Shown here piece by piece: positions 1-8,607 of a stretch of DNA of 30,342 bases. Source of the stretch: JBHGAV01 sp041946685 (lineage in GTDB: Bacteria > Acidobacteriota > Terriglobia > Bryobacterales > Bryobacteraceae); NCBI GenBank assembly GCA_041946685.1, contig JBHGAV010000052.1:1-30342 (forward strand), read 5' to 3'. The first letter of the stretch is position 1, and every line of letters begins with the position of its first letter. Under the pieces are notes generated by a model. It ran no database searches, had not been told where the DNA came from, and worked only from the letters and a program-made list of their open reading frames with translations. The translations under genes were made by a program, and so were the position numbers.

Positions 1-1100
1 GGCGGCGCGAGCCGGCGCCACACGGCGTGTACTCTGCGGTTGTCGTGCCAGTAGCAGCAGTTCGAGCAGTTGCAGTCCTCGCCCATCGCGGCAAGCTGCC
101 TTAAGTCCACGCTCCGCCGGCGGAAGTCGCGATAGGCGGCGGAATTCCAGACCTCGGCGAAACTCTGTTCGCCCAGGTTTCCCATCATGAGCCGGCACCG
201 GCAGCAGGCAAGTACGGAACCGTCCAGCTTCACGTAGGACTGAAACCACCCCGCGTAGCACGGGCAGGTGCGCCAGGCGTCGCCTCCATATCGCAGGCGG
301 TCCAGGTATCCGGCGACATTGTGCCTGATGCCGGCCCGGTCAAGCTGTTCGGTAGCACGCATCATGTCCGCCCGCATGCTCTCTCCATCCACAGGCAGCA
401 GGCATTCGCTCTCGAACGGCCCCCCGTAGTCGCGAAAGACCCCGAAACTCACACTCTCGCAACCGCTCTCAAGCGCCAGCCGGACGCGTCCCTCGATGTT
501 CCCGAAGTTGCTGCGGTTGAGGGGCAATTGCAGGGTGATGCGCGGCAGGGATTGACGTGCGTACTCTCTCGCCCGCCGCACGAACTCGATTCCGCGCTTC
601 CGCCGCTCCAGGAAGTCCGGGTTCAGACCGGGATGCCATGCGAGGTGCTCTTGCCGGTTCACCGCCCAGAATGTCGGGCACAGCTCGTCCAGCCCTGTGC
701 GAACGATGCGCTGCGCCGTGGCCTCGTCCAGAAGCGTCCCATTGGTGAAGCTGCGGACGATCAGGCCCGCGCGCTTGAAGGCAGATACGATCTGATCGAA
801 CCGCGGATGGAGCAGGGGCTCGCCCTCGCCCGACAGCATCACTTCCTTCGTACCGGATTGGGCCAGCTCCGGTGCCACTCGCTGGATCAACTCCAGCGGC
901 AGGTCCTCTGTTACCTCGTTCTCCACCGTAGTCTTGCGCGTTTCGGAGCAGTGGTAGAGGCACCCGCGGCAGATGCTGTTGCAGCGCGTGGTCATGTCGA
1001 AGGTGACGTACCTGGGGCCCACATACGCCCGCTCGCCATCGAGTAGTCCGCGCAGCAGATTCAGCTTGCTCCAGGTGTCCGCCAGTAGTCCGTTCCTCAA
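1..1100 (-). CDS. Radical SAM/SPASM domain protein (3' end cut by window edge)
   Basis: The reverse-strand frame is open from a TTG at 1100 to the window edge (at least 366 codons). The radical SAM [4Fe-4S] motif CNSICRGC (CxxxCxxC) lies near residues 46-53, so the protein should cleave S-adenosylmethionine to a 5'-deoxyadenosyl radical. A C-terminal SPASM-like region has clustered cysteines (LACCRCRLMMGNL and then DCNCSNCC) and the typical phrase EVWNSAAYRDFR between them, pointing to auxiliary Fe-S clusters. Substrate is unknown; SPASM enzymes often modify peptides, but no precursor peptide is seen beside it. The TTG start is chosen because GGGGAAG lies just upstream, an in-frame TAG is a few codons further up, and a -10-like TACAAT (1126-1121) sits at the right distance. 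It is divergent from the DinB-like gene. The family call is firm; the exact start is less so. Confidence 0.85.
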   Translation of the reverse strand, partial: MRNGLLADTWSKLNLLRGLLDGERAYVGPRYVTFDMTTRCNSICRGCLYHCSETRKTTVENEVTEDLPLELIQRVAPELAQSGTKEVMLSGEGEPLLHPRFDQIVSAFKRAGLIVRSFTNGTLLDEATAQRIVRTGLDELCPTFWAVNRQEHLAWHPGLNPDFLERRKRGIEFVRRAREYARQSLPRITLQLPLNRSNFGNIEGRVRLALESGCESVSFGVFRDYGGPFESECLLPVDGESMRADMMRATEQLDRAGIRHNVAGYLDRLRYGGDAWRTCPCYAGWFQSYVKLDGSVLACCRCRLMMGNLGEQSFAEVWNSAAYRDFRRRSVDLRQLAAMGEDCNCSNCCYWHDNRRVHAVWRRLAP

Positions 1101-1213
1101 GTCGCTTCCCCGTCTCCGCTATTGTATGCGGTGCCGTCTACGGCTGGAGATGAGCCGGTTGCTGCGGAGGAGCGGGCGGCGGTCTATGATGGACCAAAGG
1201 AGACGAAACGACC

Positions 1214-1732
1214 ATGACCCGCTACTTACTCACCGCCCTGGCGGCCGCTTGCCTGCTGGCTTGCGTGCTTCAGGCGCAGCCCCCGGCCGCTTCGATCAGC
1301 GCCGAAACCAAGCAGGCCTACACCAGCATCAAAGGCAACCTTCTCAAGGCCGCCGACAAGGTTTCGGAGGCAGACTACGGCTTCAAGCCCACCCCCGAGG
1401 TCCGCTCGTTCGGCGAAATGATCGCGCACATCGCCGACAGCGCGCTCATGATGTGCTCCAGGGTGAAGGGCGAGCAGAGGAAAGGGGACGCCGCCACCAA
1501 GAAGAGCAAGGCCGATTTGACCGCCGCCTTGAAGTCGTCGCTCGATTACTGCGACAGCGCCTACGACTCTCTCACCGACGCCAACGCCCTGGAGCCGATC
1601 CAGGCCGGCCGCGGCATGCGAACCAGGGTGAGCGCACTGGTGAGCAACACCGTCCACCTGAACGAGTCCTACGGTTACCTGGCGGTCTACATGCGCCTGA
1701 AGGGCATCACGCCGCCGTCGAGCGAACGGTAG
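1214..1732 (+). CDS. Secreted DinB-like protein
   Basis: The 172-residue product starts with a hydrophobic export signal (about residues 1-21, ending LQAQ; an LLAC stretch could also act as a weak lipobox). The rest looks like the DinB/DUF664 four-helix family: an IAHIAD segment with its conserved metal-ligand histidine, and a C-terminal HLNESYGYLAVYMRLKG segment with a second histidine, followed by the common PP ending. Family members bind a divalent metal; most have no assigned reaction, and some act as thiol-dependent transferases. AAAGGAG at 1196-1202 is the ribosome binding site and TATGAT at 1185-1190 is a possible -10 box. The gene lies 18 bases upstream of the glycosyltransferase and may share its transcript. 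The family call is good; the function is unknown. Confidence 0.75.
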   Translation: MTRYLLTALAAACLLACVLQAQPPAASISAETKQAYTSIKGNLLKAADKVSEADYGFKPTPEVRSFGEMIAHIADSALMMCSRVKGEQRKGDAATKKSKADLTAALKSSLDYCDSAYDSLTDANALEPIQAGRGMRTRVSALVSNTVHLNESYGYLAVYMRLKGITPPSSER

Positions 1733-1750
1733 CGCCGGGCCGGTGGCGGG

Positions 1751-2806
1751 ATGCGCCTCGCGTTCCTGACCGCCACTCCGCTCAACGTCCGCCAGGGCAG
1801 CGGCACCTATGCAGGCGTGTCGGCGCTGGCGAGCGCGCTCAGGGATCTTGGCATCGAAATCGAAGTCTTCTCGCCCCGGCTTCGCGCCCCCATCTTCACG
1901 GTTCGCCGCCTCATCTTTAACGAGCAGCTCCGCTCGCGGCAATGGGAGGGCTTTGACGCCCTGGTCGGATTCGACATGGACGGCTACCGCCTGGCCGGGC
2001 GCAGTGGCCGCCCGCAGGTGGCCTCCCTCAAGGGCGTCATCGCAGACGAAATGCGGTTCGAGCGCGGGGTGACGCGCCTCACCATGTCCATCCAGGCGGC
2101 CTGCGAGGCCCGGCACGCGCGCCGGGCGGACCTGGTTGTCACCACCAGCGCCTATGCGGCCCGACGAATCCAGGAATTGTACGGCATCTCAACACCGCCG
2201 GTTATTGTCCCCGAGCTGATCGACCTGGATGCCTGGCGCGCCTTGTTCGCCGCCAATCCGGCCGAGCCCGATCCCGGGCGTTTCACCGTGCTTTCGGTCT
2301 GCCGCTTCTACCCCCGCAAGCGGCTGCACCTGCTGCTGGAGGCGGCGGCACGCCTGCGCGACGGCATCCCGCAGCTTCAGGTTCGCATCGTCGGCGACGG
2401 CCCAGAGTGGCGGCGGCTTCAGACGTTGTGGCGGCGGCTTCGGCTTCAGGATACGGTTCACTGGCTCGGCAATCTCTCCCAGGATGAGCTGGCCCGCGAG
2501 TACAACCGCTGCGACCTGTTCTGCCTGCCCAGCGTGCAGGAAGGATTCGGGATCGTCTTCCTGGAGGCGATGGCCGCGGGCAAGCCGATAGTGGCCGCCC
2601 GCGCCGGAGCCGTTCCGGAGGTGGTCGAACAGGGGCAGCTTGTCGAACCGGAGAGCGCGGAGGCCCTGGCGGACGGCATTCTGCGCCTCTACCGCGATCC
2701 TTCCCTGCGCGATTCGCTCCGCTCGGCGGGCCTCTCCGTTGCCGAGGGCTACCGCGCCCCTCGCGTGGCGGAGATGTTTCTCACCCGCGTGCGGTCTCTG
2801 CTGTAG
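1751..2806 (+). CDS. Glycosyltransferase family 4 (GT-B fold)
   Basis: This 351-residue protein has the two Rossmann-like halves of GT-B enzymes. The N-terminal half carries the glycine loop RQGSGTYAGV (14-23) that binds the acceptor side. The C-terminal half begins near FTVLSVCRFYPRKRLHLLLEA (178-198), a standard GT4 donor-domain entry, and contains EGFGIVFLE (264-272), the E-x7-E motif that contacts the nucleotide sugar in retaining GT4 enzymes. It probably transfers a sugar from a nucleotide or phosphate donor to a lipid, polysaccharide or small molecule; the acceptor cannot be told from sequence. No membrane segment is seen, so it should be cytoplasmic or membrane-peripheral. Its 3' end overlaps the convergent polymerase gene by 58 bases. 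Confidence 0.9.
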   Translation: MRLAFLTATPLNVRQGSGTYAGVSALASALRDLGIEIEVFSPRLRAPIFTVRRLIFNEQLRSRQWEGFDALVGFDMDGYRLAGRSGRPQVASLKGVIADEMRFERGVTRLTMSIQAACEARHARRADLVVTTSAYAARRIQELYGISTPPVIVPELIDLDAWRALFAANPAEPDPGRFTVLSVCRFYPRKRLHLLLEAAARLRDGIPQLQVRIVGDGPEWRRLQTLWRRLRLQDTVHWLGNLSQDELAREYNRCDLFCLPSVQEGFGIVFLEAMAAGKPIVAARAGAVPEVVEQGQLVEPESAEALADGILRLYRDPSLRDSLRSAGLSVAEGYRAPRVAEMFLTRVRSLL

Positions 2807-5766
2807 GACGCACGAAGGCTTAACGCATTCAGCGACACTCCCTGCCGGTTGTCGAAGGCTTCCGCCATCGCGGTCACCGCCACCACGGCATTCGTCGTCA
2901 GGTGTCCGAAGCGTCGATAGGCATCGGCGAAGAGCGACACTTCCACAAATCCCGTGCGGTCGGCCAGCGTCAGGAACTTCATCGTGCCCCGATCGGTGGT
3001 ATGGTGCCGGTCGGCGACAATCAGACCGCACACTTCTACCTGGCGGTCCATGTGGCGGTTGATCTCGGCGGCGGGCACGTAGCGCGACCAGTCGGCGTCC
3101 GGCGCGAAGTAGTCCAGCGGATGACAGCTCACGGGGAAGCCCAGCAATTCGTGTTCCCAGCGGACTTGGCTTTCCACGCGCCACGAGCCACCGGCTACAG
3201 GCTCCTCTTCCACGAGCAACGAGCCACGCGCCGCAGGCCCCGCCGCCTCCAGGCGGCACAACCTCCAGAACAGCCGCCCCCGCGGCTCTCCCAGCGAATC
3301 CAGCGCGCCTACCTTCACCAGCGCCAGCCACTCAGCGCGGGAGGGTCGCGTCTGTCGATAGAACTCCCCCGCATCCCGGAACGGCCGCGAAGCGTGAATC
3401 CGCTCCAACACCGCCTCGCTGATCCCTTTGACCTGGTCGAGCGGCAGCCGGACCGTGTCCCCGCGCACAAGAAATCGCTTCTCGGACAGGTTCACGTCCG
3501 GCGGCAGGAACCGCGCCCCCAGCCTGAGCGCTTCCAGCACGTAGAAGATCGGCGCATAGAAGCCCCGGCGGTTGGAGAGCACCGCCGCCAGAAACTCGAT
3601 CGGGTACTTCGACTTCAGGTACGCTCCCTGAAAAGCCTCCACGGCATAGGCCGCCGAATGCGCCTTGTTGAACATGTAGCCGGCGAAATCTTCAAGCAGC
3701 ACCCACACCGCGTCGGTCTCCTCCGGTGTGCGCCCCAGCCTCGCCGCGCAGGCGCGGAACTCCTCGCCCAACTCGGCGATCTTGCGGCGGTCCTTGTTCT
3801 TCACCAGCAGCCGGCGCAGGATGTCGGCCCGTCCCCAGGGCATCCCCGCGAAGCCGTTGGCCACCAGCAGGATGTGCTCCTCGTAGGCCATCAACCCGTA
3901 GGTGTCGGCCAGCAGCGGCTCGAGCGAGGGATGCGCGTAGCTGACCGGTTCCAGCCCCTGGTGGCGCCGCGCGAAGGCGCGCTTCTTGCCTTCGTTGGCC
4001 GCGCCGGGCCGTATGATCGACTCCACGGCGGTGAGGCAATCCAGGTCGCGGCAGCCCGCCATCTGTAGCAGGTTGGTCATGGCCGGCGACTCGATGTGGA
4101 ACACGCCGCGCGCGTTGCCCGTCGCGATCGTGTCCCATGTCTCCGTGTCCTCGTAGTCGATCGCTCGCAGGTCGATATCGTGGCCCCCGTTCTCGCGTAT
4201 GTTGGCGCGCGCGTCCCGCAGCACGCTCAGGCCCGCCTGCCCCAGCAGGTCCATCTTGAGCAGCCCTAGTTCTTCCACGTCGTCCATTGCATACTGCGTC
4301 GTCAGATAACCCTTGGCGCTCCTGAACAGGGGCAGGCGGTCCCGTATGGGCGCGCCGCTGATCACCAGGCTGCACGGGTGCATCATGGCGTGCCGGGGAA
4401 TGCCCTCGAAGCGCGCGGCCATCTTCAGGACCGTGTTGTACGGCTCCTCGCGCCAGGGCAGGTTGCGGCACTCGGGCATGAACTGAACCACGGCCTCCGC
4501 GTCGCCGATGAAATAGGGCAGGTGCTCGGTGAAGCGCCGCACCTCCCCTTCGGGGATACCATAGACCTTGGCGATGTCGGCCACTGCCGCGCGGCCGTGG
4601 AACGTGTTGAACGCTCCGATCATGGCCACGTGCTCGGTGCCGTAGCGATCGAAGACGTACTGGATTACGTCGTCGCGGCGGTCCCAGGGCAGGTCCAGGT
4701 CGATGTCGGCCAGCTTGGCGAACTGCATGCGCTCGCGGTTCAGGAAGCGCTCGAACGACAGGCCGAAGCGGAAAGGACACACGTTGCTGATTCCCAGCGT
4801 GTAGCAAACCAGGCTTCCCGCCGCGCTTCCCCGCGCCAGGGTTTCGATGCCGTGCTCGCCGGCCCAGCGCACGATCTCGGCGAAGATCAGGAAGTACTCG
4901 GCATAGCCGACCTCTTCAATAATGTTGAGTTCCCGCTCCAGGCGCGCCTCGACCTCGGGTTTCGGACGGGGCCCGTAGCGCCGCTCAACTCCCTCCCGCG
5001 CCATGCGCCGCAGCATGCCCGATGGCGTCTGGCCGGCCGGGACCGTGAAGGGCGGAAACAGGATGTCGCCCAGCTCGAAATCGAATCGGCAGCGCTCAGT
5101 GATACGCTGCGTGTTATCAAATACTTGCATGGATAATTGAAGGCATTGCTTCATCTCATCCGGCGAGCGCAGATGGTAGTCGCCCGCCCCGTGCTTTGCC
5201 GGATGCTCCTGCTTGAGCATGGTGAGCGTCCGCATGGAGGCCAGGACGTCGTAGAACAGGCGGTCTTCCGGTTTGCGGTAGTGTGCTTCTGAAGTGGCTA
5301 CGACCGGGATGCGCAGCCGGCGCCCTACCCTCAGGTTGTCTTTCTTCTCGGGCGAGACGGTGAGCGCGAAGTTCGACCCGAAGATCTCGCGGTGAATCGG
5401 GTCGGCCGACGGCGCCAGGCAGATGAGTCCACCCCGGTAAAGGTTGAGATCCTCGCTGGTCACTCCGTCCGGGTGGTCGATGCGGGTGGAGAGCAGGCGG
5501 CACAGGTTCCGGTAGCCTTCGGCGTTCTCGATGAGCAGCAGCAGCGAACCGCCACCCTGGAGCGTCACTTGGCTGCCGATGACGGGGTGGATGCCGGCGG
5601 CCTTGGCTTTCTTATAGAACTGGACCGCCCCCGCCAGGCTGTCGCGGTCGGCGAGACCCACTGCGGGCATCCCGAACTGGACGGCGGCCTCGACGATCTC
5701 CTCGACCGACATGACGCCATCCAGCAGCGAGTAGAAGCTGTGGTTGTGCAGTGCAACGTAGCCCAC
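2749..5766 (-). CDS. dnaE2: Error-prone DNA polymerase III alpha subunit (DnaE2/ImuC type)
   Basis: The 1005-residue protein has a PHP domain at the N terminus (HNHSFYS at 7-13, ADRDSLAG about 39-46), then the C-family polymerase core: ARGSAAGS (312-319), the catalytic ADIDLD (353-358) followed by DRRDDVIQYV, and the third catalytic aspartate in KMDLLG (D506). A helix-hairpin-helix-like part and a C-terminal OB fold (about 908-985) follow. It stops after the OB fold, so it lacks the tau-binding tail of replicative DnaE, and its length fits DnaE2/ImuC, the translesion polymerase that usually works with ImuB and the beta clamp after DNA damage. No imuA or imuB lies in this window. The start is GTG at 5766; no Shine-Dalgarno sequence is visible, and a palindrome lies directly upstream. 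A diverged DnaE paralogue is the main alternative. Confidence 0.88.
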   Translation of the reverse strand: MGYVALHNHSFYSLLDGVMSVEEIVEAAVQFGMPAVGLADRDSLAGAVQFYKKAKAAGIHPVIGSQVTLQGGGSLLLLIENAEGYRNLCRLLSTRIDHPDGVTSEDLNLYRGGLICLAPSADPIHREIFGSNFALTVSPEKKDNLRVGRRLRIPVVATSEAHYRKPEDRLFYDVLASMRTLTMLKQEHPAKHGAGDYHLRSPDEMKQCLQLSMQVFDNTQRITERCRFDFELGDILFPPFTVPAGQTPSGMLRRMAREGVERRYGPRPKPEVEARLERELNIIEEVGYAEYFLIFAEIVRWAGEHGIETLARGSAAGSLVCYTLGISNVCPFRFGLSFERFLNRERMQFAKLADIDLDLPWDRRDDVIQYVFDRYGTEHVAMIGAFNTFHGRAAVADIAKVYGIPEGEVRRFTEHLPYFIGDAEAVVQFMPECRNLPWREEPYNTVLKMAARFEGIPRHAMMHPCSLVISGAPIRDRLPLFRSAKGYLTTQYAMDDVEELGLLKMDLLGQAGLSVLRDARANIRENGGHDIDLRAIDYEDTETWDTIATGNARGVFHIESPAMTNLLQMAGCRDLDCLTAVESIIRPGAANEGKKRAFARRHQGLEPVSYAHPSLEPLLADTYGLMAYEEHILLVANGFAGMPWGRADILRRLLVKNKDRRKIAELGEEFRACAARLGRTPEETDAVWVLLEDFAGYMFNKAHSAAYAVEAFQGAYLKSKYPIEFLAAVLSNRRGFYAPIFYVLEALRLGARFLPPDVNLSEKRFLVRGDTVRLPLDQVKGISEAVLERIHASRPFRDAGEFYRQTRPSRAEWLALVKVGALDSLGEPRGRLFWRLCRLEAAGPAARGSLLVEEEPVAGGSWRVESQVRWEHELLGFPVSCHPLDYFAPDADWSRYVPAAEINRHMDRQVEVCGLIVADRHHTTDRGTMKFLTLADRTGFVEVSLFADAYRRFGHLTTNAVVAVTAMAEAFDNRQGVSLNALSLRASYSRDRTRVRNISATRGAR

Positions 5767-5767
5767 T

Positions 5768-5785
5768 AGTGTACATATTTACACT
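5768..5785. promoter_or_regulatory. Palindromic operator candidate at the dnaE2 start
   Basis: AGTGTACATATTTACACT reads AGTGTA-N6-TACACT, with six perfectly paired bases in each arm and a self-complementary ATAT centre; only one base pair breaks the full dyad. It ends one base before the GTG start of dnaE2 and is an AT-rich island in GC-rich DNA. Polymerases of the DnaE2 group are usually under LexA-type SOS control, so a repressor site here is expected; whether this matches the LexA box of this lineage is unknown. The left half on the reverse strand could also provide a -10 element for a leaderless dnaE2 mRNA. Confidence 0.55.
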
Positions 5786-5825
5786 TTCCCAGACTCGCTG
5801 CAAGCCGGTGGCGCGCCGTCCGGGG

Positions 5826-5831
5826 TATACT
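5826..5831 (+). promoter_or_regulatory. Probable -10 box of the first esterase gene
   Basis: TATACT lies 21 bases before the ATG at 5853, leaving room for a short leader with AAGGTG as ribosome binding site. No good -35 hexamer is visible 16-18 bases upstream. Confidence 0.4.
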
Positions 5832-5852
5832 GGCCTTGCCCAAGGTGCAGCC

Positions 5853-7016
5853 ATGAGACGCTTTCTTCTTTTTGTCTTCGCATTCGCGGCGGTTGCGCAG
5901 GCCCAGCCGCCTGCCCCGCAGCCTACCGACAGTGAAGGCCGGATCATCCGCGCGCCCGGAAGGGGCGGGCCTCCACCCGTCGTTTCACCAGAGGTTCTGC
6001 CCGACCGGCGCGTCACCTTCCGCCTCCGCGCGCCCAAGGCCAACGAAGTTGTTCTGACCGGAGAGCTCTCGCTCACCAGGAGCGTCTCGGAGAAGATGAC
6101 CCGCGACGCCGAGGGCATATGGTCCGTCACCGTGGGTCCGCTCGTCCCGGACATCTACGGCTATTCTTTCGTCGTCGACGGCGTGACCATGCCGGACCCG
6201 GTCAACGGTTGGGTCAAGCCGAGCGCACGCAGCAGCCCGCAAAGCATGGTCCGGGTTCCCGGCGAGGAGGCGGCTTTCCTGGATGTCCTGCCCGTGCCCC
6301 ACGGGGAAGTGCGCATCGTCTGGTTCAAGGCCGAGTCCATTGGCATGATGCGCCGCATGCGCGTCTATCTCCCGCCCGGCTACGACACCGGCAAACAGCG
6401 CTATCCGGTCCTGTACCTCATCCACGGAGCCGGCGAGGACGACGAGGGCTGGACCTCGATCGGCATGGCCAACATCATCCTGGACAACCTCATCGCGCAG
6501 GGCAAGGCCAAGCCGATGATCGTGGTGATGCCGTCGTACCAGGGACTGACACCCAAGGCCGCGGGCGGCAGGGTCCAGGAGAACTACCCGATCTTTGCCA
6601 GGAGCTTTGCACAGGACATTCTGCCTTTCGTGGAGAAGACCTACCGGGTGATTGCGAAGCCGGAGGCGCGGGCCTTTGGCGGCCTGTCGCCGCCCGACAT
6701 CGTGCCCGACACCATCATCCCGATTCTCGACAAGTTCAACTACTGGCTGTGTACCAGCAATGGCTTGCGCGAAGGGCGCATGGCCTTTTACGACAAGCAG
6801 TTTCCGGGCGTCCTGAGCAATCCGGCCAACACCAAACGGGTGAAGTTGCTGATGGGCGACGGCTCGAATGCCATGACCTTCACCGAGGCCAACTACATGG
6901 CCGGCGAGTTCAAGCGCCGCGGCTATGACGTGACCTACTACCAGACCGACGGCTGGCACAGTTGGCCCTGGTTCCGGCGCTACCTGAACGAACTGGCGCC
7001 CAAGCTCTTCCGTTAG
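5853..7016 (+). CDS. Secreted esterase-D-like protein with degenerate nucleophile elbow
   Basis: The ATG at 5853 is used because AAGGTG lies upstream and it opens a clean signal peptide (residues 1-18, ending AQAQ). Residues about 43-115 form an E-set/CBM48-like beta domain, and about 160-387 an alpha/beta hydrolase of the esterase D (PF00756) type with YPVLYLIHGAG as the oxyanion-hole strand. In this family the catalytic serine sits in GxSxGG; here it reads GLSPPD (277-282), so the serine (S279) remains but the two glycines are replaced by proline and aspartate. D336 and H369 look retained. The paralogue at 8608-9831 has the intact GLSMGG. The protein may be a non-catalytic binding protein or an altered enzyme. 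It is probably periplasmic or secreted. A zinc-ribbon gene follows 62 bases downstream. Confidence 0.85.
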   Translation: MRRFLLFVFAFAAVAQAQPPAPQPTDSEGRIIRAPGRGGPPPVVSPEVLPDRRVTFRLRAPKANEVVLTGELSLTRSVSEKMTRDAEGIWSVTVGPLVPDIYGYSFVVDGVTMPDPVNGWVKPSARSSPQSMVRVPGEEAAFLDVLPVPHGEVRIVWFKAESIGMMRRMRVYLPPGYDTGKQRYPVLYLIHGAGEDDEGWTSIGMANIILDNLIAQGKAKPMIVVMPSYQGLTPKAAGGRVQENYPIFARSFAQDILPFVEKTYRVIAKPEARAFGGLSPPDIVPDTIIPILDKFNYWLCTSNGLREGRMAFYDKQFPGVLSNPANTKRVKLLMGDGSNAMTFTEANYMAGEFKRRGYDVTYYQTDGWHSWPWFRRYLNELAPKLFR

Positions 7017-7078
7017 ACCGGCGGCCCAGGGGAACAGAACCGATCCCGGCCTCGTATCTACCCAAAGGAGAAACTACC

Positions 7079-7564
7079 GTGTACTGTGACCGCTGTGGAT
7101 CGCAACTCCAGGACCGGCAGCAGTTCTGCGGCTCCTGTGGAAAGCCTGTCGCGCCGGTGGCAAGCTCGGCCACATACGGCCGCGTCGCCAGAAACCTGCC
7201 TGTGCTGGGCATCCTGTGGATCGTCTATTCGGCGATCCCTTTGCTCGGCGGAGTGTTCACCGCTCACGGCTTGCCGGGATTGATGCCCTGGGTCCAAAGG
7301 ACCGCCCTCGCCTGGCGGCACGCGCCCGTCCTGCTGCCGGGACCCATCTTCGGCATGTTTGGCTTGTGGCTGACGATCATGGGCGTGCTCGGGATCATCG
7401 CCGGTGTGGGCCTGCTCGCGCGCAGACCCTGGGCCCGCACGATGGCCATCGTTTTCGGCTGTCTCTCGCTTGTGAGCTTCCCCTTCGGTACCGCGCTCGG
7501 CATCTATACGCTATGGGTACTGGCGTCCTCGGAGTCCGGACGCCAGTACCGTGCGGCCGCCTGA
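7079..7564 (+). CDS. Zinc-ribbon membrane protein, function unknown
   Basis: The GTG at 7079 is chosen as start because AAAGGAG at 7064-7070 lies eight bases upstream and the zinc ribbon begins at residue 3. The 161-residue product has a CxxC-x13-CxxC zinc ribbon (YCDRCG and FCGSCG) followed by three or four hydrophobic segments: about residues 40-60, 92-116 and 122-150. The cytoplasmic ribbon followed by membrane helices is a common bacterial arrangement with no general function. The stop lies 13 bases from the convergent bicupin gene. The coding call is firm; the role is unknown. Confidence 0.75.
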   Translation: MYCDRCGSQLQDRQQFCGSCGKPVAPVASSATYGRVARNLPVLGILWIVYSAIPLLGGVFTAHGLPGLMPWVQRTALAWRHAPVLLPGPIFGMFGLWLTIMGVLGIIAGVGLLARRPWARTMAIVFGCLSLVSFPFGTALGIYTLWVLASSESGRQYRAAA

Positions 7565-7577
7565 GGAGAATCGCTGC

Positions 7578-8498
7578 CTACTTCGCGTCGGCGATATCCA
7601 GCTTTCCCTTCTCCAGCGCAACTCCGTAGACCACGAACTCCAGGTCGGTGCTTCCCGTGTTCGCAAACGAATGCACGTCCTTGACGCGAATCGGCACGGC
7701 GTCGCCCTTCTTCAGGGGCGCGCTTTCGTCGTTGACCTGGGTGGAACCCTCACCGGCGATCACCAGGTAGACTTCCTCCACGCCGTTGTGGACGTGCGGC
7801 CCGATGGAGGCGCCCGGCGGAACCACGTAGTAATCCACATACGCCCAGTTCGTGGAGAACACCGACGGCCCCAGTGTCCGCCGGAACAGCACCGTTCCCT
7901 TGCCGCCGTTCATCTCCTGCACCGGCCGCGCGGTGGCTTTCGTCAGCCGCTGGGTGCTCACGAAGGACGGCTGCGGGTCCAGGCGGACCCCCACACGGTC
8001 GTCCCCGATGTTGAACGTGCCGGTAGGGTCCATGAGGAAGTTGGCAAGCCAGCCTGTCGCCCCCGGCCGCGGCCCAGCGTCTCCCAGCCGCACGTTGAAG
8101 TTGACCCACATCGCCGGCTGATCCGTGGGGTTGTAGACCGCATGAGATCGTTTCAACTGACAGGGCACACCCACCGGCGCCGGCAGAACCGACGTGTGGC
8201 CGTCGATCGTGAATTCACAATCCTTGTCGACGATCAGGAACATCTCCTCGCTGTCGTTGTGGAAGTGGGCGCCGATCGAGCTCTTGGGCCCCAGAGGCCC
8301 GTAGTGCACGAAGTTCAAACCGGTGATGGCATCCCGGTTGAGCAGCGTCTGAATGCCAAGGGTGCCCGCTCCGCCGTGAACGGCCTTGCTCTGCCTTGCC
8401 TTCGACCAGTCGCCGTGGCCGATCCGCTGGGCGAGCGGTTCGCGCGCCATCAGCGAAAGTGAAAGAATAGCAACCATCCAGAGGAGTCTAAGTTTCAT
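7578..8498 (-). CDS. Exported bicupin protein
   Basis: The 306-residue product has an export signal (about 1-24) and two cupin barrels. The first has GAHFHNDSEEMFLIV (76-90) with metal-ligand histidines H78 and H80 and E84 or E85, plus H119. The second has GPHVHNGVEEVYLVI (233-247) with H235, H237 and E241 or E242, plus H276. Both barrels therefore look able to bind a metal ion. Bicupins include oxalate decarboxylases, dioxygenases and sugar-binding proteins; nothing here separates these. The start is well supported by GGGAGGG upstream of the ATG on the reverse strand. It lies between two paralogous esterase genes and is convergent with the zinc-ribbon gene. Confidence 0.82.
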   Translation of the reverse strand: MKLRLLWMVAILSLSLMAREPLAQRIGHGDWSKARQSKAVHGGAGTLGIQTLLNRDAITGLNFVHYGPLGPKSSIGAHFHNDSEEMFLIVDKDCEFTIDGHTSVLPAPVGVPCQLKRSHAVYNPTDQPAMWVNFNVRLGDAGPRPGATGWLANFLMDPTGTFNIGDDRVGVRLDPQPSFVSTQRLTKATARPVQEMNGGKGTVLFRRTLGPSVFSTNWAYVDYYVVPPGASIGPHVHNGVEEVYLVIAGEGSTQVNDESAPLKKGDAVPIRVKDVHSFANTGSTDLEFVVYGVALEKGKLDIADAK

Positions 8499-8607
8499 CA
8501 GGATTCCCTCCCTTCATTCCGAGGACGATCAATTCTACACCCAACTCGCACCTTGTTTCCGCCCGGCCGGGGCGATAGAATCCTCTTCTTCGGATGGAGG
8601 ACCCATC

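Noticed and set aside
1..1100. Radical SAM/SPASM protein as part of a RiPP (modified peptide) cluster
   Set aside because: No precursor peptide, RRE domain or transporter is seen nearby; the gene is also cut by the window edge.
2902..4068. A 388-codon forward frame within the polymerase gene
   Set aside because: The polymerase frame contains all family motifs; the opposite frame has none.
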